Below are positions 1 through 9,020 of a stretch of 64,000 nt of DNA, piece after piece (the stretch's first letter is position 1; each line of letters starts with the position of its first letter). The notes under the pieces are model-generated. The model was not told the DNA's origin. It searched no databases and saw only the letters and a list, made by a program, of their open reading frames with translations. Both the position numbers and the translations under genes were made by a program. Source of the stretch: Halalkalibacterium ligniniphilum (GTDB lineage: Bacteria > Bacillota > Bacilli > Bacillales > Bacillaceae_D); NCBI RefSeq assembly GCF_000334155.1, contig NZ_ANNK01000076.1, positions 1-64,000 on the forward strand, written 5' to 3'.

Positions 1-350
1 ATATAGGTGCTATTCTCAGAAGGTTATGTGAAATGAAAGATGTCGAAATCATTGAAGCACATGCGATGAAGGATCATATTCATATGTTAGTGAAAATCCC
101 ACCTAAATTGTCTGTGTCACATTTTATGGGCTATTTAAAAGGAAAAAGTTCGTTAATGATCCACGACCGGCATGCCAATTTAAAGTATAACCATGGGAAT
201 CGTACGTTTTGGGCAAAAGGATATTATGTGAGTACTGTAGGATTGAATCAAAAAACGATAGAGAATTATATACGTAATCAGGAAGCGGAGGATCGATTAC
301 GCGACCAAATGACGAAGAGAGAGTACGTCGATCCATTTAAAGATAAGTAA
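1..350 (+). CDS. tnpA: IS200/IS605-family transposase TnpA, 5' end outside window
   Basis: Y1 HUH single-strand transposase that cuts and rejoins IS ends folded as hairpins. The frame is open to the left edge (codons from base 3), so the N-terminus is missing; the internal ATG at 33 is not a convincing start. Counting from that Met, the HUH motif HIH is at residues 15-17 and the nucleophile is probably Tyr79 in NYIRNQ, followed by the Gln typical of the family. The C-terminal half looks intact and ends normally. The IS200-type right end with hairpins follows directly at 383-450. No accessory tnpB is seen downstream. Whether the element is active cannot be judged because the left end is outside the window. 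Confidence 0.88.
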   Translation, partial: IGAILRRLCEMKDVEIIEAHAMKDHIHMLVKIPPKLSVSHFMGYLKGKSSLMIHDRHANLKYNHGNRTFWAKGYYVSTVGLNQKTIENYIRNQEAEDRLRDQMTKREYVDPFKDK

Positions 351-460
351 TAGAAGTGAACGGTTGACGGTCAATTTCGAGTCCCCTTTAGGGGGTTGTC
401 GGTAAAGTGCCCTTATAGGGCGAAATTAAAACCGCCGGTTCTACCGGCGGATATTTACTT
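351..460 (+). mobile_element. Right end of IS200/IS605-type element (hairpin-rich)
   Basis: Three short hairpins lie just after the tnpA stop: CCCCT/AGGGG at 383-394, GCCCT/AGGGC at 409-421, and the GC-rich CCGCCGGT/ACCGGCGG with a 3-base loop at 432-450. Subterminal imperfect palindromes instead of terminal inverted repeats are typical of IS200/IS605 ends. The cleavage site should lie shortly 3' of the last hairpin, but the exact boundary cannot be fixed without a second copy. From about 460 to 610 I see nothing else recognisable. Confidence 0.7.
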
Positions 461-610
461 TTGATTCATTTGAAGAATGCTGAAAAAGGAACGGACTTCA
501 GGTATAGAATAGGTGAGAAAAAAAGCATGGCTGCATTGTTTTAAATAAGTGGTCTACAGACTTACAATAGGGGGAGATTTGATATTTTTTCCATCATCCG
601 AGCCTATTAG

Positions 611-640
611 TTGATTGTTTCGGTTAGCGAAATATATAAT
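611..640 (+). promoter_or_regulatory. Candidate SigA promoter of the MFS gene
   Basis: TTGATT at 611-616 and a perfect TATAAT at 635-640 are separated by 18 bp. Transcription would start near 647, leaving a leader of only about 18 nt before ATG 665. This also argues against the upstream in-frame TTG at 611 as a translation start. Confidence 0.5.
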
Positions 641-664
641 AGGGGAGAAGGATGTGATACGGAT

Positions 665-1894
665 ATGGAAAATTGGAGACGGAATTTACGAATTCTCGTC
701 GTCTGCCAGTTTTTAGTTTTGGGTTCAATGACCATGATCATTCCATTTCTGCCTCTTTATTTACAAGAGCTTGGTGTTACGGATCCAAGGCAGCTAAGTC
801 TATGGGCAGGGTTGATTTTTGGGGCGAATTTTCTAACTGCTTTTTTGTTTTCACCTTTTTGGGGGAGACTTGCTGATCATCATGGACGAAAAATGATGAT
901 CCTCCGCTCAGGTTTTGGTATGGCGCTTGTCATCAGCTTAACTGGTTTTGCAACAGGTCCTCTCTCCTTATTGCTGTTACGGTTGTTAAACGGAGTCATT
1001 TCTGGATTTATTCCTGCATCTATTGGACTTGTCGCAACAAATACTCCTAAGGAAAAGGTTGGTTATGCCCTTGGTATATTACAATCAGGTGCAGTAGCAG
1101 GAGGAATATGTGGTCCACTTATAGGGGGCGCTATGGCGCAAGCATTCGGCTTTCGAATGATTTTCTTTGTAACTGGAATGTGTATTCTTGTTGCTGCTTT
1201 TGTTGTTTTAAAATTTGTAAAGGAAGACTTTACAGCGGCACCTGAAAAAGAGAAAACAAGTACGAGGCAAGATTTTGCCTTTGTGACATCAAAGAAACCC
1301 GTCTTATCTCTTTATGCGGTCATCTTTTTCATTCAGCTTGCGATCATGGGCATTAACCCACTTCTATCTCTCTATGTTGATGAGCTAAGCGGTGGAGTCA
1401 ATGTAGCCTTTTATGCAGGGCTAGCTATTTCGGTCATGGGCTTTGCGAATATGTTAGCCTCTCCTCAACTAGGAAAGCTTAGCGATAAAAAAGGAGCACA
1501 TCATGTATTGATCTATAGCTTGCTTGGGCTTGCTATTTTTACGATTCCCCAAGCCTTTGTTCAGGAGCTATGGCAGCTGATTGTTTTACGATTCTTTGTC
1601 GGTCTTTGCTTAGGGGGGCTATTACCTGCTGCGAATTCTCTCATTCGTATCCATGCGCCTGAAGGAATGGAGAGTCGAACATACGGGTTCTCCAATAGTG
1701 CGATGTATCTTGGGACGATGATTGGGCCAGTGCTCGGTGGCTGGATTGTGGCAAATATGGGAATTCGTGGACTATTCCTTACCTCAAGCGTCGTTCTCCT
1801 CCTAAATGTGGCGCTTGTTAAGTTTAAAATTTTACCAATTGCTGAACAACGTTTTAAACGACAGCATCTTCAAGAAAAAGCTGCTTCACACTAA
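665..1894 (+). CDS. MFS transporter, DHA1-type multidrug efflux-like
   Basis: Predicted 12-helix proton-coupled exporter of 409 residues in the inner membrane. Hydrophobic segments run through the whole length. The MFS motif A (GRLADHHGRK, residues 67-76) sits in the loop between helices 2 and 3, and a central charged linker near residue 190 separates the two six-helix halves. The size and motif A fit the DHA1 drug:H+ antiporter group, but the substrate cannot be read from sequence. The start is ATG 665 (in-frame TTG 611 rejected because it lies in the promoter); the SD is the purine run at 641-651. It is monocistronic and ends in a terminator. Confidence 0.85.
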   Translation: MENWRRNLRILVVCQFLVLGSMTMIIPFLPLYLQELGVTDPRQLSLWAGLIFGANFLTAFLFSPFWGRLADHHGRKMMILRSGFGMALVISLTGFATGPLSLLLLRLLNGVISGFIPASIGLVATNTPKEKVGYALGILQSGAVAGGICGPLIGGAMAQAFGFRMIFFVTGMCILVAAFVVLKFVKEDFTAAPEKEKTSTRQDFAFVTSKKPVLSLYAVIFFIQLAIMGINPLLSLYVDELSGGVNVAFYAGLAISVMGFANMLASPQLGKLSDKKGAHHVLIYSLLGLAIFTIPQAFVQELWQLIVLRFFVGLCLGGLLPAANSLIRIHAPEGMESRTYGFSNSAMYLGTMIGPVLGGWIVANMGIRGLFLTSSVVLLLNVALVKFKILPIAEQRFKRQHLQEKAASH

Positions 1895-1910
1895 GAGGGA
1901 AGCAGCTTTT
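1876..1910 (+). terminator. Intrinsic terminator of the MFS gene, probably bidirectional
   Basis: Twelve-base perfect stem AAAAGCTGCTTC (1876-1887) with GAAGCAGCTTTT (1899-1910); the MFS stop codon lies in the loop. A-run and T-run flanks suit both the MFS gene and the convergent gene at 1966-2355. Confidence 0.8.
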
Positions 1911-1914
1911 GTTG

Positions 1915-1937
1915 TGGATAAGGGGACGGAGCTTGCA
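1915..1937 (-). repeat. Fragment of dispersed intergenic repeat (copy A)
   Basis: The complement contains AGCTCCGTCCCCTT, identical over 14 bases to a stretch in the intergenic copy at 8841-8854 and one mismatch from 7213-7226. It lies between a terminator and a gene end and codes for nothing visible. Confidence 0.4.
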
Positions 1938-1965
1938 GGATGATAAAGCAGGAAGTATGTTGCTT

Positions 1966-2355
1966 TTAAGACAAAGGAGGAATGTAACGGTTCATGCGAA
2001 GGACACCAATTAAATATTGATAATAAAGGGCAGGTTCATTAAAATCATTAGATGATTTAACGACAAGTGTATGAACCTCATGCTTGAGTTCTTTTGCGAA
2101 AGAGTCGAACAGTTCATAACGTTGATTGGGTGTCTCATCCGGGTTAGGGATTCCTTCGCGGCAAAGATAGAGAGGCATGAGCTTTCCAGATTCAGCCGGT
2201 TTTAAAATGACTGCAAGGGAGGTCATCTTTCGGTTGTTAATCGTTGTATCGAGTCTTAACAGCATATGTAATCGATGTTGGTTCGTTTTTGCTAATTCTA
2301 GTAGTTCAAATAGGTCAGAGTATCCTTCACCTAATTCGATAAATCGTTGAATCAT
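1966..2355 (-). CDS. Conserved Bacillaceae protein of unknown function, 129 aa
   Basis: Small soluble protein starting MIQRFIELGEGYSD, with no signal peptide, membrane segment or catalytic motif that I recognise. Very similar short proteins occur in many Bacillaceae beside the ylb genes and are sometimes labelled methylthioribose kinase, which the length (129 residues against about 400 for that enzyme) and lack of kinase motifs do not support; I believe this is a DUF7147-type family. The minus-strand SD AAGGAG lies about 9 nt before ATG 2355. It is convergent with the MFS gene and divergent from rsmD. Confidence 0.75.
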   Translation of the reverse strand: MIQRFIELGEGYSDLFELLELAKTNQHRLHMLLRLDTTINNRKMTSLAVILKPAESGKLMPLYLCREGIPNPDETPNQRYELFDSFAKELKHEVHTLVVKSSNDFNEPALYYQYLIGVLRMNRYIPPLS

Positions 2356-2449
2356 TTTAGACGCTCCTTCGTTTATTCTCCGATTAACTGTAGCACTAAT
2401 TATTTTTCATGTCGAGTAAGGACATATTAAAGTGATGGAAATAAAAAAA

Positions 2450-2592
2450 TCCCCGTAAGGATCGCCCTTACGAGGTGCCCGAAATCATACATTCCGTATG
2501 TACGAGGCTATGGGAGAGGAGAAACCGGAGGAAGAACTTATGGGGAAACGTAAGCCTTCTCCGCGGTTATTGCAACATTAATAAAATGTTGC
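2450..2592 (+). ncRNA. Candidate structured leader RNA upstream of rsmD (ylbH-leader-like)
   Basis: Four hairpins are packed into 143 bases: CGTAAGG/CCTTACG near 2454-2472; CATAC/GTATG near 2487-2500; a long interrupted stem from 2526 to 2563 (CGGAGGAAG..CTTATG with CGTAAG..CTTCTCCG, GGGAAA loop); and GCAACATT/AATGTTGC at 2572-2592. No convincing T-run follows any of them, so they are not simply terminators. A structured element upstream of ylbH (rsmD) is known from Bacillus as the ylbH leader; position fits, but I cannot confirm the covariance model. The strand is inferred from rsmD. Confidence 0.5.
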
Positions 2593-2737
2593 TATCTCTA
2601 GTATGACCCTATCGTTATTGTTTATACGTGATTCGTTAAAAATGAAAAGTACGGATTGGAACGATTAAGCTTTTTATTATTTTGTGGTAGGATTAGAAGG
2701 AACTTTTGTCATAAGGCTTGGAAAGAAGGGTTGAGCC

Positions 2738-3798
<1,061 letters not shown>

Positions 3799-3820
3799 TG
3801 GTTGTCATAAAAACTAGAAA

Positions 3821-3855
3821 ACACCCTCCTTATCATGACGTTATAAGGAGGGTGT
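3821..3855 (-). terminator. Terminator between convergent coaD and ylbJ
   Basis: Thirteen-base stem ACACCCTCCTTAT (3821-3833) with ATAAGGAGGGTGT (3843-3855). On the minus strand it is followed by a T-rich tract, so it mainly serves ylbJ; on the plus strand there is no T-run and coaD termination would be weaker. Confidence 0.7.
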
Positions 3856-3869
3856 CGCTCATTCGCGCT

Positions 3870-5096
3870 TCACTTTTTAAGTGTGTGATGTGCTCTTAAG
3901 AAAACAAAGAGCAAAACCATGAAAAGTGTAAAATACGATCCGTAGTTCAAAAGGGCATCCCATATGCCGTTAAACCATGGACTTGCTTGATGATGAAAAA
4001 AGGTCGGGATCGAATGGATGGAGCTTTCTGTACCTTGCTGAGCTTCATAGAGAGGTTTCCATAAAATAATCGTTAGTCCAGCGGCAAAAAAGCCGTGCAT
4101 AAGCCGTGCGACAAAAAAAGGCTTGAAGCGTATGTCTGTCTCTGCAAGAATGCTTGCAACTTGTGCTTGAACCGAAAAGCCGCAAAAGGCTAAAAAGAAG
4201 CTTGTAACAATGACTTGTTGCAGGAGCGAGGCACTTTCAACCTGGCTTGTCATCTGGGCCCCAAGGGTAATTTCAAATAATCCTGAAAGTAAAGGGGTGC
4301 TTAATTCGTTTGGTAATTGAAAAAAAGCGAGTATAATAGAAAAAAAGGCAGCTAAGAGTTCGGTCAGACCAACAAGACTAAGAATTCGATTTAGGACAGA
4401 AAATAAAATAATAAAGCCACCGACCATTAGTAATGTTTGGATCGATGAGCGGACAGCATCACCTAACAGTTGACCTAAGGGCCGTCCATCTTTTAGCCGT
4501 TCATTGTGCATTAACTGTATGGCTTTCTTAATAGACATTCTTTTTACTGGAGATGGAGGTAAAACGCTCTCCTCCCTCCTACCATGAAAGCGCATCATCA
4601 GTCCAACACAGATATTACCGAAGTAATGAGACAAGGCGAGAAGAATTCCTAAAGCCGCATTTTGAAAAAAACCGATGGAAATTGCGCCAAAAATAAACAA
4701 CGGATTGGATGAATTGGTGAAAGAAACAAGTCGTTCGGCTTCAATTCTAGAGAGCTTTTTTTCTTGACGCATCCTTGCGGTAAGCTTTGCACCAGCTGGA
4801 TAACCAGAAGCCAGTCCCATTGCCCAAACAAAGCCACCAACCCCCGGGACACGAAACAGTGGACGCATAAGCGGTTCAAGGATCATCCCTAAAAAAGAAA
4901 CGACACCAAAGCCGATTAGCAGTTCTGAAACAATAAAAAAGGGTAGTAATGAAGGGAAGACAACGTTCCACCACATTTGTAAACCAAGGGTTGAGGCTTC
5001 TAATGATTCTTTTGGGAATATCATCAGTGATACAGCTAAAAAAGAAGCAAAGCTGGCAAAAAGTAAGGTTTTCAATATGGGAAAGGGCAAGTGCAT
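3870..5096 (-). CDS. ylbJ: Sporulation integral membrane protein YlbJ
   Basis: Polytopic membrane protein of 408 residues with 8-10 hydrophobic segments, from a nucleoside-transporter 'gate'-like superfamily. The motif GLASGYPAGAK near 93-103 and NSSNPLFIFG near 128-137 are typical of YlbJ. In B. subtilis the gene is SigE-controlled in the mother cell and contributes to spore resistance; the transported substrate is not known. The SD AGAGGAGG is placed well before ATG 5096 on the minus strand. It stands alone between coaD (convergent) and the patatin gene (divergent). I found no clear SigE promoter in 5097-5253. Confidence 0.9.
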   Translation of the reverse strand: MHLPFPILKTLLFASFASFLAVSLMIFPKESLEASTLGLQMWWNVVFPSLLPFFIVSELLIGFGVVSFLGMILEPLMRPLFRVPGVGGFVWAMGLASGYPAGAKLTARMRQEKKLSRIEAERLVSFTNSSNPLFIFGAISIGFFQNAALGILLALSHYFGNICVGLMMRFHGRREESVLPPSPVKRMSIKKAIQLMHNERLKDGRPLGQLLGDAVRSSIQTLLMVGGFIILFSVLNRILSLVGLTELLAAFFSIILAFFQLPNELSTPLLSGLFEITLGAQMTSQVESASLLQQVIVTSFFLAFCGFSVQAQVASILAETDIRFKPFFVARLMHGFFAAGLTIILWKPLYEAQQGTESSIHSIPTFFHHQASPWFNGIWDALLNYGSYFTLFMVLLFVFLRAHHTLKK

Positions 5097-5253
5097 AGCT
5101 GCCTCCTCTATTCAATGAACATTGAAAGATCTATCGTTATGAATATCGGGTTGTAGAAACCTCGTTCCTCTAAGATAAATATACGTATACGAGCGTTAAT
5201 TAGACCATAAGATTGAACACAGTACGGCAATTCGTCAGATAGGAGATGATTTT

Positions 5254-6051
5254 TTGTCTCAACAACCTAAAATTGGTCTTGCGTTAGGTTCTGGCGGCGC
5301 AAGAGGATATGCCCATCTTGGTGTGCTTCGAGTGCTAGAATCAGAAGGTATACCGATTGATTACATGGCTGGAAGTAGTATGGGGGCTCTCGTTGCTGCG
5401 CTTTACGGGGCCGGTCATTCGGTTCAAAACCTTATCCAATTTACAAAAAAATTTAAGCGGAAATATTATATTGATTTTACAGTTCCGAAAATGGGGTTTG
5501 TAGCTGGCAAGCGGGTAAAGGAGTTAATTCGTGCATTAGGAAAAGGGAAGTCCATCGATGAACTACGCCCACCTGTTGCGATTGTTGCAACCGATTTGTT
5601 AAAAGGGGAGAGGGTCATCTTTCGAGAAGGGGATCTTGCAACGGCCGTTCGGGCAAGTATCGCCATTCCAGGAGTGTTTGTTCCTGAAAAATGGAATGGG
5701 CGCCTACTCGTTGATGGCGGCGTGATTGATCGTGTACCTGTTTCGGTTGTAAAGGAGATGGGTGCCGATCTTACGATTGCGGTTGATGTTTCCTTTTTTC
5801 GTGAAGAGCCCATCATAACGACGATTTATGATGTCATGATTCAGAGTATGGATATTATGGCAAGGGAATTGATTCGCAATCAAGAAATAGATTGCTCTGT
5901 CATGATACGCCCTATCGTTGAACAATCAAAAACCCTTGATTTCGTTGCCGTGGAGCGTCTGATCGAGCAAGGAGAAGAGGCAGCTTATCAAAAAATTGAT
6001 ATGATTAAACATGAAATTCAGCGTTGGAAGGAGACACACCATGGTGATTGA
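5254..6051 (+). CDS. ylbK: Patatin-like phospholipase family protein (YlbK/RssA type)
   Basis: Predicted serine acyl-hydrolase of 265 residues. All patatin elements are present: oxyanion loop GSGGARG (12-18), nucleophile elbow GSSMG (40-44, Ser42), and the catalytic dyad Asp154 in DGG. Substrate unknown; E. coli RssA is a relative. The start is TTG 5254, with the SD AGGAG 8 nt upstream. The 3' end overlaps the next gene (ATG at 6041), so it is co-transcribed with the DdcP protease gene, as in B. subtilis ylbK-ylbL. Confidence 0.9.
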   Translation: MSQQPKIGLALGSGGARGYAHLGVLRVLESEGIPIDYMAGSSMGALVAALYGAGHSVQNLIQFTKKFKRKYYIDFTVPKMGFVAGKRVKELIRALGKGKSIDELRPPVAIVATDLLKGERVIFREGDLATAVRASIAIPGVFVPEKWNGRLLVDGGVIDRVPVSVVKEMGADLTIAVDVSFFREEPIITTIYDVMIQSMDIMARELIRNQEIDCSVMIRPIVEQSKTLDFVAVERLIEQGEEAAYQKIDMIKHEIQRWKETHHGD

Positions 6052-7096
6052 AAAGAAAAAAAAGTTCCCGAAGCGTTGGCTTGCTCTTATCGTTGCTTTA
6101 CTCTTTGTCCATTTCTTTCAGCTCCCTTATTATTATTCCGAACCAGGGGATGCCAAAGTACTAGCCGCTGTCATTGATGTGAAGGATGGATATGAGGATC
6201 AAGATGATGGAAGCTTTATGCTGACAACGATTAAAATGGGCAAGGCAAATCTCTTCTTTTACATATGGTCTCAATTTAGCGAGTTTCGAGAGCTTTATCC
6301 TGAAGAACAAATTCGATATCAAGGTGAATCAGAGGCTGATTACCAGCATCGTCAGCTGATGCTTATGTCAAGCTCCCAAGAAACCGCAGCGATTGTTGCC
6401 TATGAGCATGCAGGGAAAGAAGTGGACTACGATTATTTTGGTGTCCTCGTAACCCAGCTTATTGAAGGTATGCCTGCTTCTGAAGTACTAGAACCTGGAG
6501 ATCATATTGTAGCTGTAGATGGGGAACGTGTCTTAAAAGTGGAAGAGTTTTTTGAAGCGATAGAAGGAAAAGGAGCGGAGGACGAAGTAGTGCTTACGAT
6601 AAGCCGTGAAGAAGAGACACTTGAGGTCACCGTTGGGTTTGCGCCGTTTCCTAAAGAAATGGGTGTAGACGCTGAACGAGTCGGTCTCGGCATTAGTTAC
6701 CCAGTCACGGATCGAGAGGTGACGTTTCATCCTGATGTGACTGTAGATACAAGTGAAATCGGCGGACCGTCAGCCGGGCTTATGTTCTCTCTTGAAATCT
6801 ACAATCAGCTTTTAAAGGAAGACATTACAAAAGGTTATCAGATTGCTGGTACAGGAACAATCGATGATGAAGGACGTGTTGGAAGAATTGGTGGTGCAAA
6901 ACAAAAGGTAGTTGCTGCGAACAATGCCGGAGCTGACTACTTTTTCGTCCCGAATGAACAAGGGAATCCTGATTCAAATTATCAAGAAGCACTAGCAACA
7001 GCAAAGAAGCTGAATATTGATATGGAAATCATCCCAGTTGATACATTTGAGGATGCCATCGCCTTTTTAGAAAGCTTGCCACAAAAAAGTTCATGA
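6041..7096 (+). CDS. ddcP: Membrane-anchored PDZ/Lon-type (S16) protease, DdcP (YlbL)
   Basis: 351 residues: short basic N-terminus, one membrane anchor (about 13-30), an extracytoplasmic region, a PDZ domain (about 130-215) and a C-terminal Lon-type proteolytic domain with the Ser-Lys dyad: Ser244 in GGPSAGL and Lys287 in GGAKQK. There is no AAA+ domain. In B. subtilis YlbL (DdcP) with CtpA removes the division inhibitor YneA so that cells recover from DNA-damage arrest; the same role is inferred here. ATG 6041 is chosen over an upstream in-frame codon at 6011 because AAGGAG lies 8 nt before it. It overlaps ylbK by 11 nt. Confidence 0.92.
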   Translation: MVIEKKKKFPKRWLALIVALLFVHFFQLPYYYSEPGDAKVLAAVIDVKDGYEDQDDGSFMLTTIKMGKANLFFYIWSQFSEFRELYPEEQIRYQGESEADYQHRQLMLMSSSQETAAIVAYEHAGKEVDYDYFGVLVTQLIEGMPASEVLEPGDHIVAVDGERVLKVEEFFEAIEGKGAEDEVVLTISREEETLEVTVGFAPFPKEMGVDAERVGLGISYPVTDREVTFHPDVTVDTSEIGGPSAGLMFSLEIYNQLLKEDITKGYQIAGTGTIDDEGRVGRIGGAKQKVVAANNAGADYFFVPNEQGNPDSNYQEALATAKKLNIDMEIIPVDTFEDAIAFLESLPQKSS

Positions 7097-7133
7097 GCGG
7101 CTCACTCTTCCTACTTGGATGGAAGTGAGTCCG

Positions 7134-7232
7134 TTAAGTAACGCTGAGCAGCCCTTCAATGAAGGTGGTGTGAGCGGCGGAAGGGCTTCATTGTTTCATC
7201 AACTTAAATTGAAGCTTCGTCCCCTTGTCCAT
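7134..7232 (+). repeat. Dispersed intergenic repeat, longest copy (B)
   Basis: The left half (TTAAGTAACGCTGAGCA..ATGAAGGTGGTGTGAGC, 7134-7175) matches the copy at 8801-8842. The right half (TTTCATCAACT..GAAGCTTCGTCCCCTTG, 7193-7227) matches the complement of 28701-28735. Within it GCCCTTC/GAAGGGC (7151-7186) can form a hairpin. Non-coding; it lies between ddcP and its terminator. See findings. Confidence 0.55.
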
Positions 7233-7252
7233 AGAAAAAGTTCATAACCGTA

Positions 7253-7300
7253 AAAAAAGGTGAGTTTCCCTCAAAAATGATGGGGGAACTTACCTTTTTT
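7253..7300 (+). terminator. Bidirectional terminator between ddcP and tmcAL
   Basis: An 18-base stem, with one mismatch, pairs 7254-7271 (A-run, GGTGAGTTTCCC) with 7282-7299 (GGGGGAACTTACC, T-run). T-runs follow on both strands, so it serves both convergent genes. The stretch 7301-7442 holds only two small hairpins and no credible gene. Confidence 0.8.
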
Positions 7301-7442
7301 GCTTTTATATCGTGTAAAAAGAGGACAGAGCATCAGCACAGGGAGAGAAGGAAAAGAAGTGCTTCTCCCGCAGCATTTTCATTGAGTGGCGCACCAAATT
7401 CCACTCATGAACCGTTATTCCCCATATGGGAAGAGAGCCCAT

Positions 7443-8672
7443 TCATGATTGTTTCTGTTTAACAAAGATGGGTGGAGTGGAAAACTCCCCATGCTGGAAT
7501 GTTTGCTGAAGCTGAGCAGGGAGGATCGAATAATAGCTTCGCGCTGCCCTTAAATCCATCTCCATCATTGGATCGTCGGTTGCAACGGGTCTTGTAACAA
7601 CTGGAGAAGGAAAATGCTTTTTGTTCTTTTTTAAATACTCCCGACCGACCTCTGTCATCCCTAGCAAACGAACGTAGGGGAGCTGAGCCCGTTCATGAAT
7701 AAAGTTCATGTCGGATTTTTTTGTATTTGTAAGCAGGTGAGTGGCGTAACGTTGCAAACGAACCCATGTATATCGTTTTGTTTTGAGTCGACTCATCCAA
7801 TCCTGAAAAGAGGTAGCTTGCTGGATCGTTTCATAAAACCTGTTTTCAAGCCCTTCCTCTCCTTCATAAATCGCTTGAAGTTCTATTGGCTTTGAGGTTT
7901 GCAAACGATATTTTAACAATGGGAAATAATGCTCCCAACGATGAAGCATGCCAGCTTCTCTCCAATACGCCTGCAGTTCTACAAAAGTGAAATTTGGGAC
8001 AACGGTCTGGATTGTTGGCAAATCAACGGGATTGGATAGTTTTTTTCGAATGCTTGTGGCACTAGCAATCGTTTTTGTGGCGAACGATTCATCATGGTAT
8101 TGCGCACTTTTTCGAAGGATGGTGGAGGCATTCATCGAAATGGCTTGATCGCGAATCGCTTTTACATAATGAAAGCCTAAAATATTGTTTGGAGCCGATA
8201 GATCAAGCATGTCCTGCGAACCTTGGAGATCGAAAAAGGCTTTCGACGCTGCGGTTGGGTAGCTCATTCCTTCTTTCATGTTTCTTTTAACTTTGATATT
8301 CCAACTACTTCGATGCTGTTCCATAAACCTAACAAGCTCCATAAAGGGAGTAATGTCTCCAGCTTCACTTCCGAAACAGACGGAATCTACACCAAGGATG
8401 GCTAAAGCCTGAATCGCCCCTTTCGCAAAGAATTCCGCTTTTTGCGTAGAATAGGCATAAGGCAATTCGATAACAAGGTCAGCTCCACCAAGAAGGGCCA
8501 TTTTCGCACGTTGCCACTTAGGAACAAGCGCTGGTTCTCCCCGCTGCAAAAAGTAGCCGCTCATGACGGCAATGACCACATCTGCTTGCTCCTTATTTCT
8601 TGCTTCGTTAAGATGATAAAAGTGTCCGTTATGAAAGGGATTATATTCGACGACGACGCCTACTGATTTCAA
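7443..8672 (-). CDS. tmcAL: tRNA(Met) cytidine acetate ligase TmcAL (YlbM)
   Basis: Forms N4-acetylcytidine at the wobble position of elongator tRNA(Met), using acetate and ATP through an acetyl-AMP intermediate. 409 residues, usual length. The nucleotidyltransferase-like N-terminus has VVEYNPFHNGH with the catalytic HNGH at 14-17, followed by VMSGYFLQRGEPA typical of the family. The start is TTG 8672: the SD AAAGGAGG lies 8 nt upstream and the protein begins MKSVGVVVEYNP. An ATG closer to the SD is in a different frame and runs into an arginine-rich nonsense frame. Confidence 0.95.
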   Translation of the reverse strand: MKSVGVVVEYNPFHNGHFYHLNEARNKEQADVVIAVMSGYFLQRGEPALVPKWQRAKMALLGGADLVIELPYAYSTQKAEFFAKGAIQALAILGVDSVCFGSEAGDITPFMELVRFMEQHRSSWNIKVKRNMKEGMSYPTAASKAFFDLQGSQDMLDLSAPNNILGFHYVKAIRDQAISMNASTILRKSAQYHDESFATKTIASATSIRKKLSNPVDLPTIQTVVPNFTFVELQAYWREAGMLHRWEHYFPLLKYRLQTSKPIELQAIYEGEEGLENRFYETIQQATSFQDWMSRLKTKRYTWVRLQRYATHLLTNTKKSDMNFIHERAQLPYVRLLGMTEVGREYLKKNKKHFPSPVVTRPVATDDPMMEMDLRAARSYYSILPAQLQQTFQHGEFSTPPIFVKQKQS

Positions 8673-8800
8673 CCATTATTCCTCCTTTAATATAGAGGTA
8701 GCCTTAATTTGTACCGATGAAAGGATCGCTCGCTTTACTCTTGTTATCTGACATGCTACAATGTCCTTTAAATGGAAAATATCAATGGTAAAAGTAGATC

Positions 8801-8856
8801 TTAACGTAACTACTGAGCACCACTGGATGAAGGTGGTATGAGCTCCGTCCCCTTTT
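8801..8856 (+). repeat. Dispersed intergenic repeat, copy C
   Basis: Aligns with the left half of the 7134-7232 copy (TTAAcGTAAC..CTGAGCA..ATGAAGGTGGTATGAGC) and then directly with its final part (CTCCGTCCCCTT), as if the middle had been deleted. ACCAC/GTGGT inside it can pair. The surrounding 8673-8965 between the divergent tmcAL and ylbN genes contains no other recognisable element. Confidence 0.5.
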
Positions 8857-8965
8857 TCGCATAAACATAAAATCGTAACAGAGGACAACGGAGAACGCTC
8901 CTTTTTCTTTGTAAATGCTTGTTGTGTCTTCTTAATTATAGACAAGTCTCTGTAAAGAAAAAAGG

Positions 8966-8994
8966 TTGACAAACAAAAAAGCTAGGTCTATAAT
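8966..8994 (+). promoter_or_regulatory. Consensus SigA promoter for ylbN-rpmF
   Basis: TTGACA (8966-8971) and TATAAT (8989-8994) with the ideal 17-bp spacer, 27 bp before the ATG at 9021. A perfect promoter fits the high demand for ribosomal protein L32. Confidence 0.9.
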
Positions 8995-9020
8995 TACTCT
9001 TGTTGCCTTGAGGTGATCAT

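Noticed and set aside
611-664. TTG start for the MFS gene at 611
   Set aside because: It lies in the -35 element of a good promoter; ATG 665 is better placed.
1966-2355. Methylthioribose kinase annotation
   Set aside because: Far too short and lacks kinase motifs; treated as unknown.
7277-7462. 61-codon frame in the ddcP-tmcAL gap
   Set aside because: It starts inside a bidirectional terminator, has no family resemblance and overlaps the tmcAL end.
8676-8972. 98-codon minus-strand frame beside tmcAL
   Set aside because: Overlaps a repeat copy and the consensus ylbN promoter; low-complexity composition and no usable SD.
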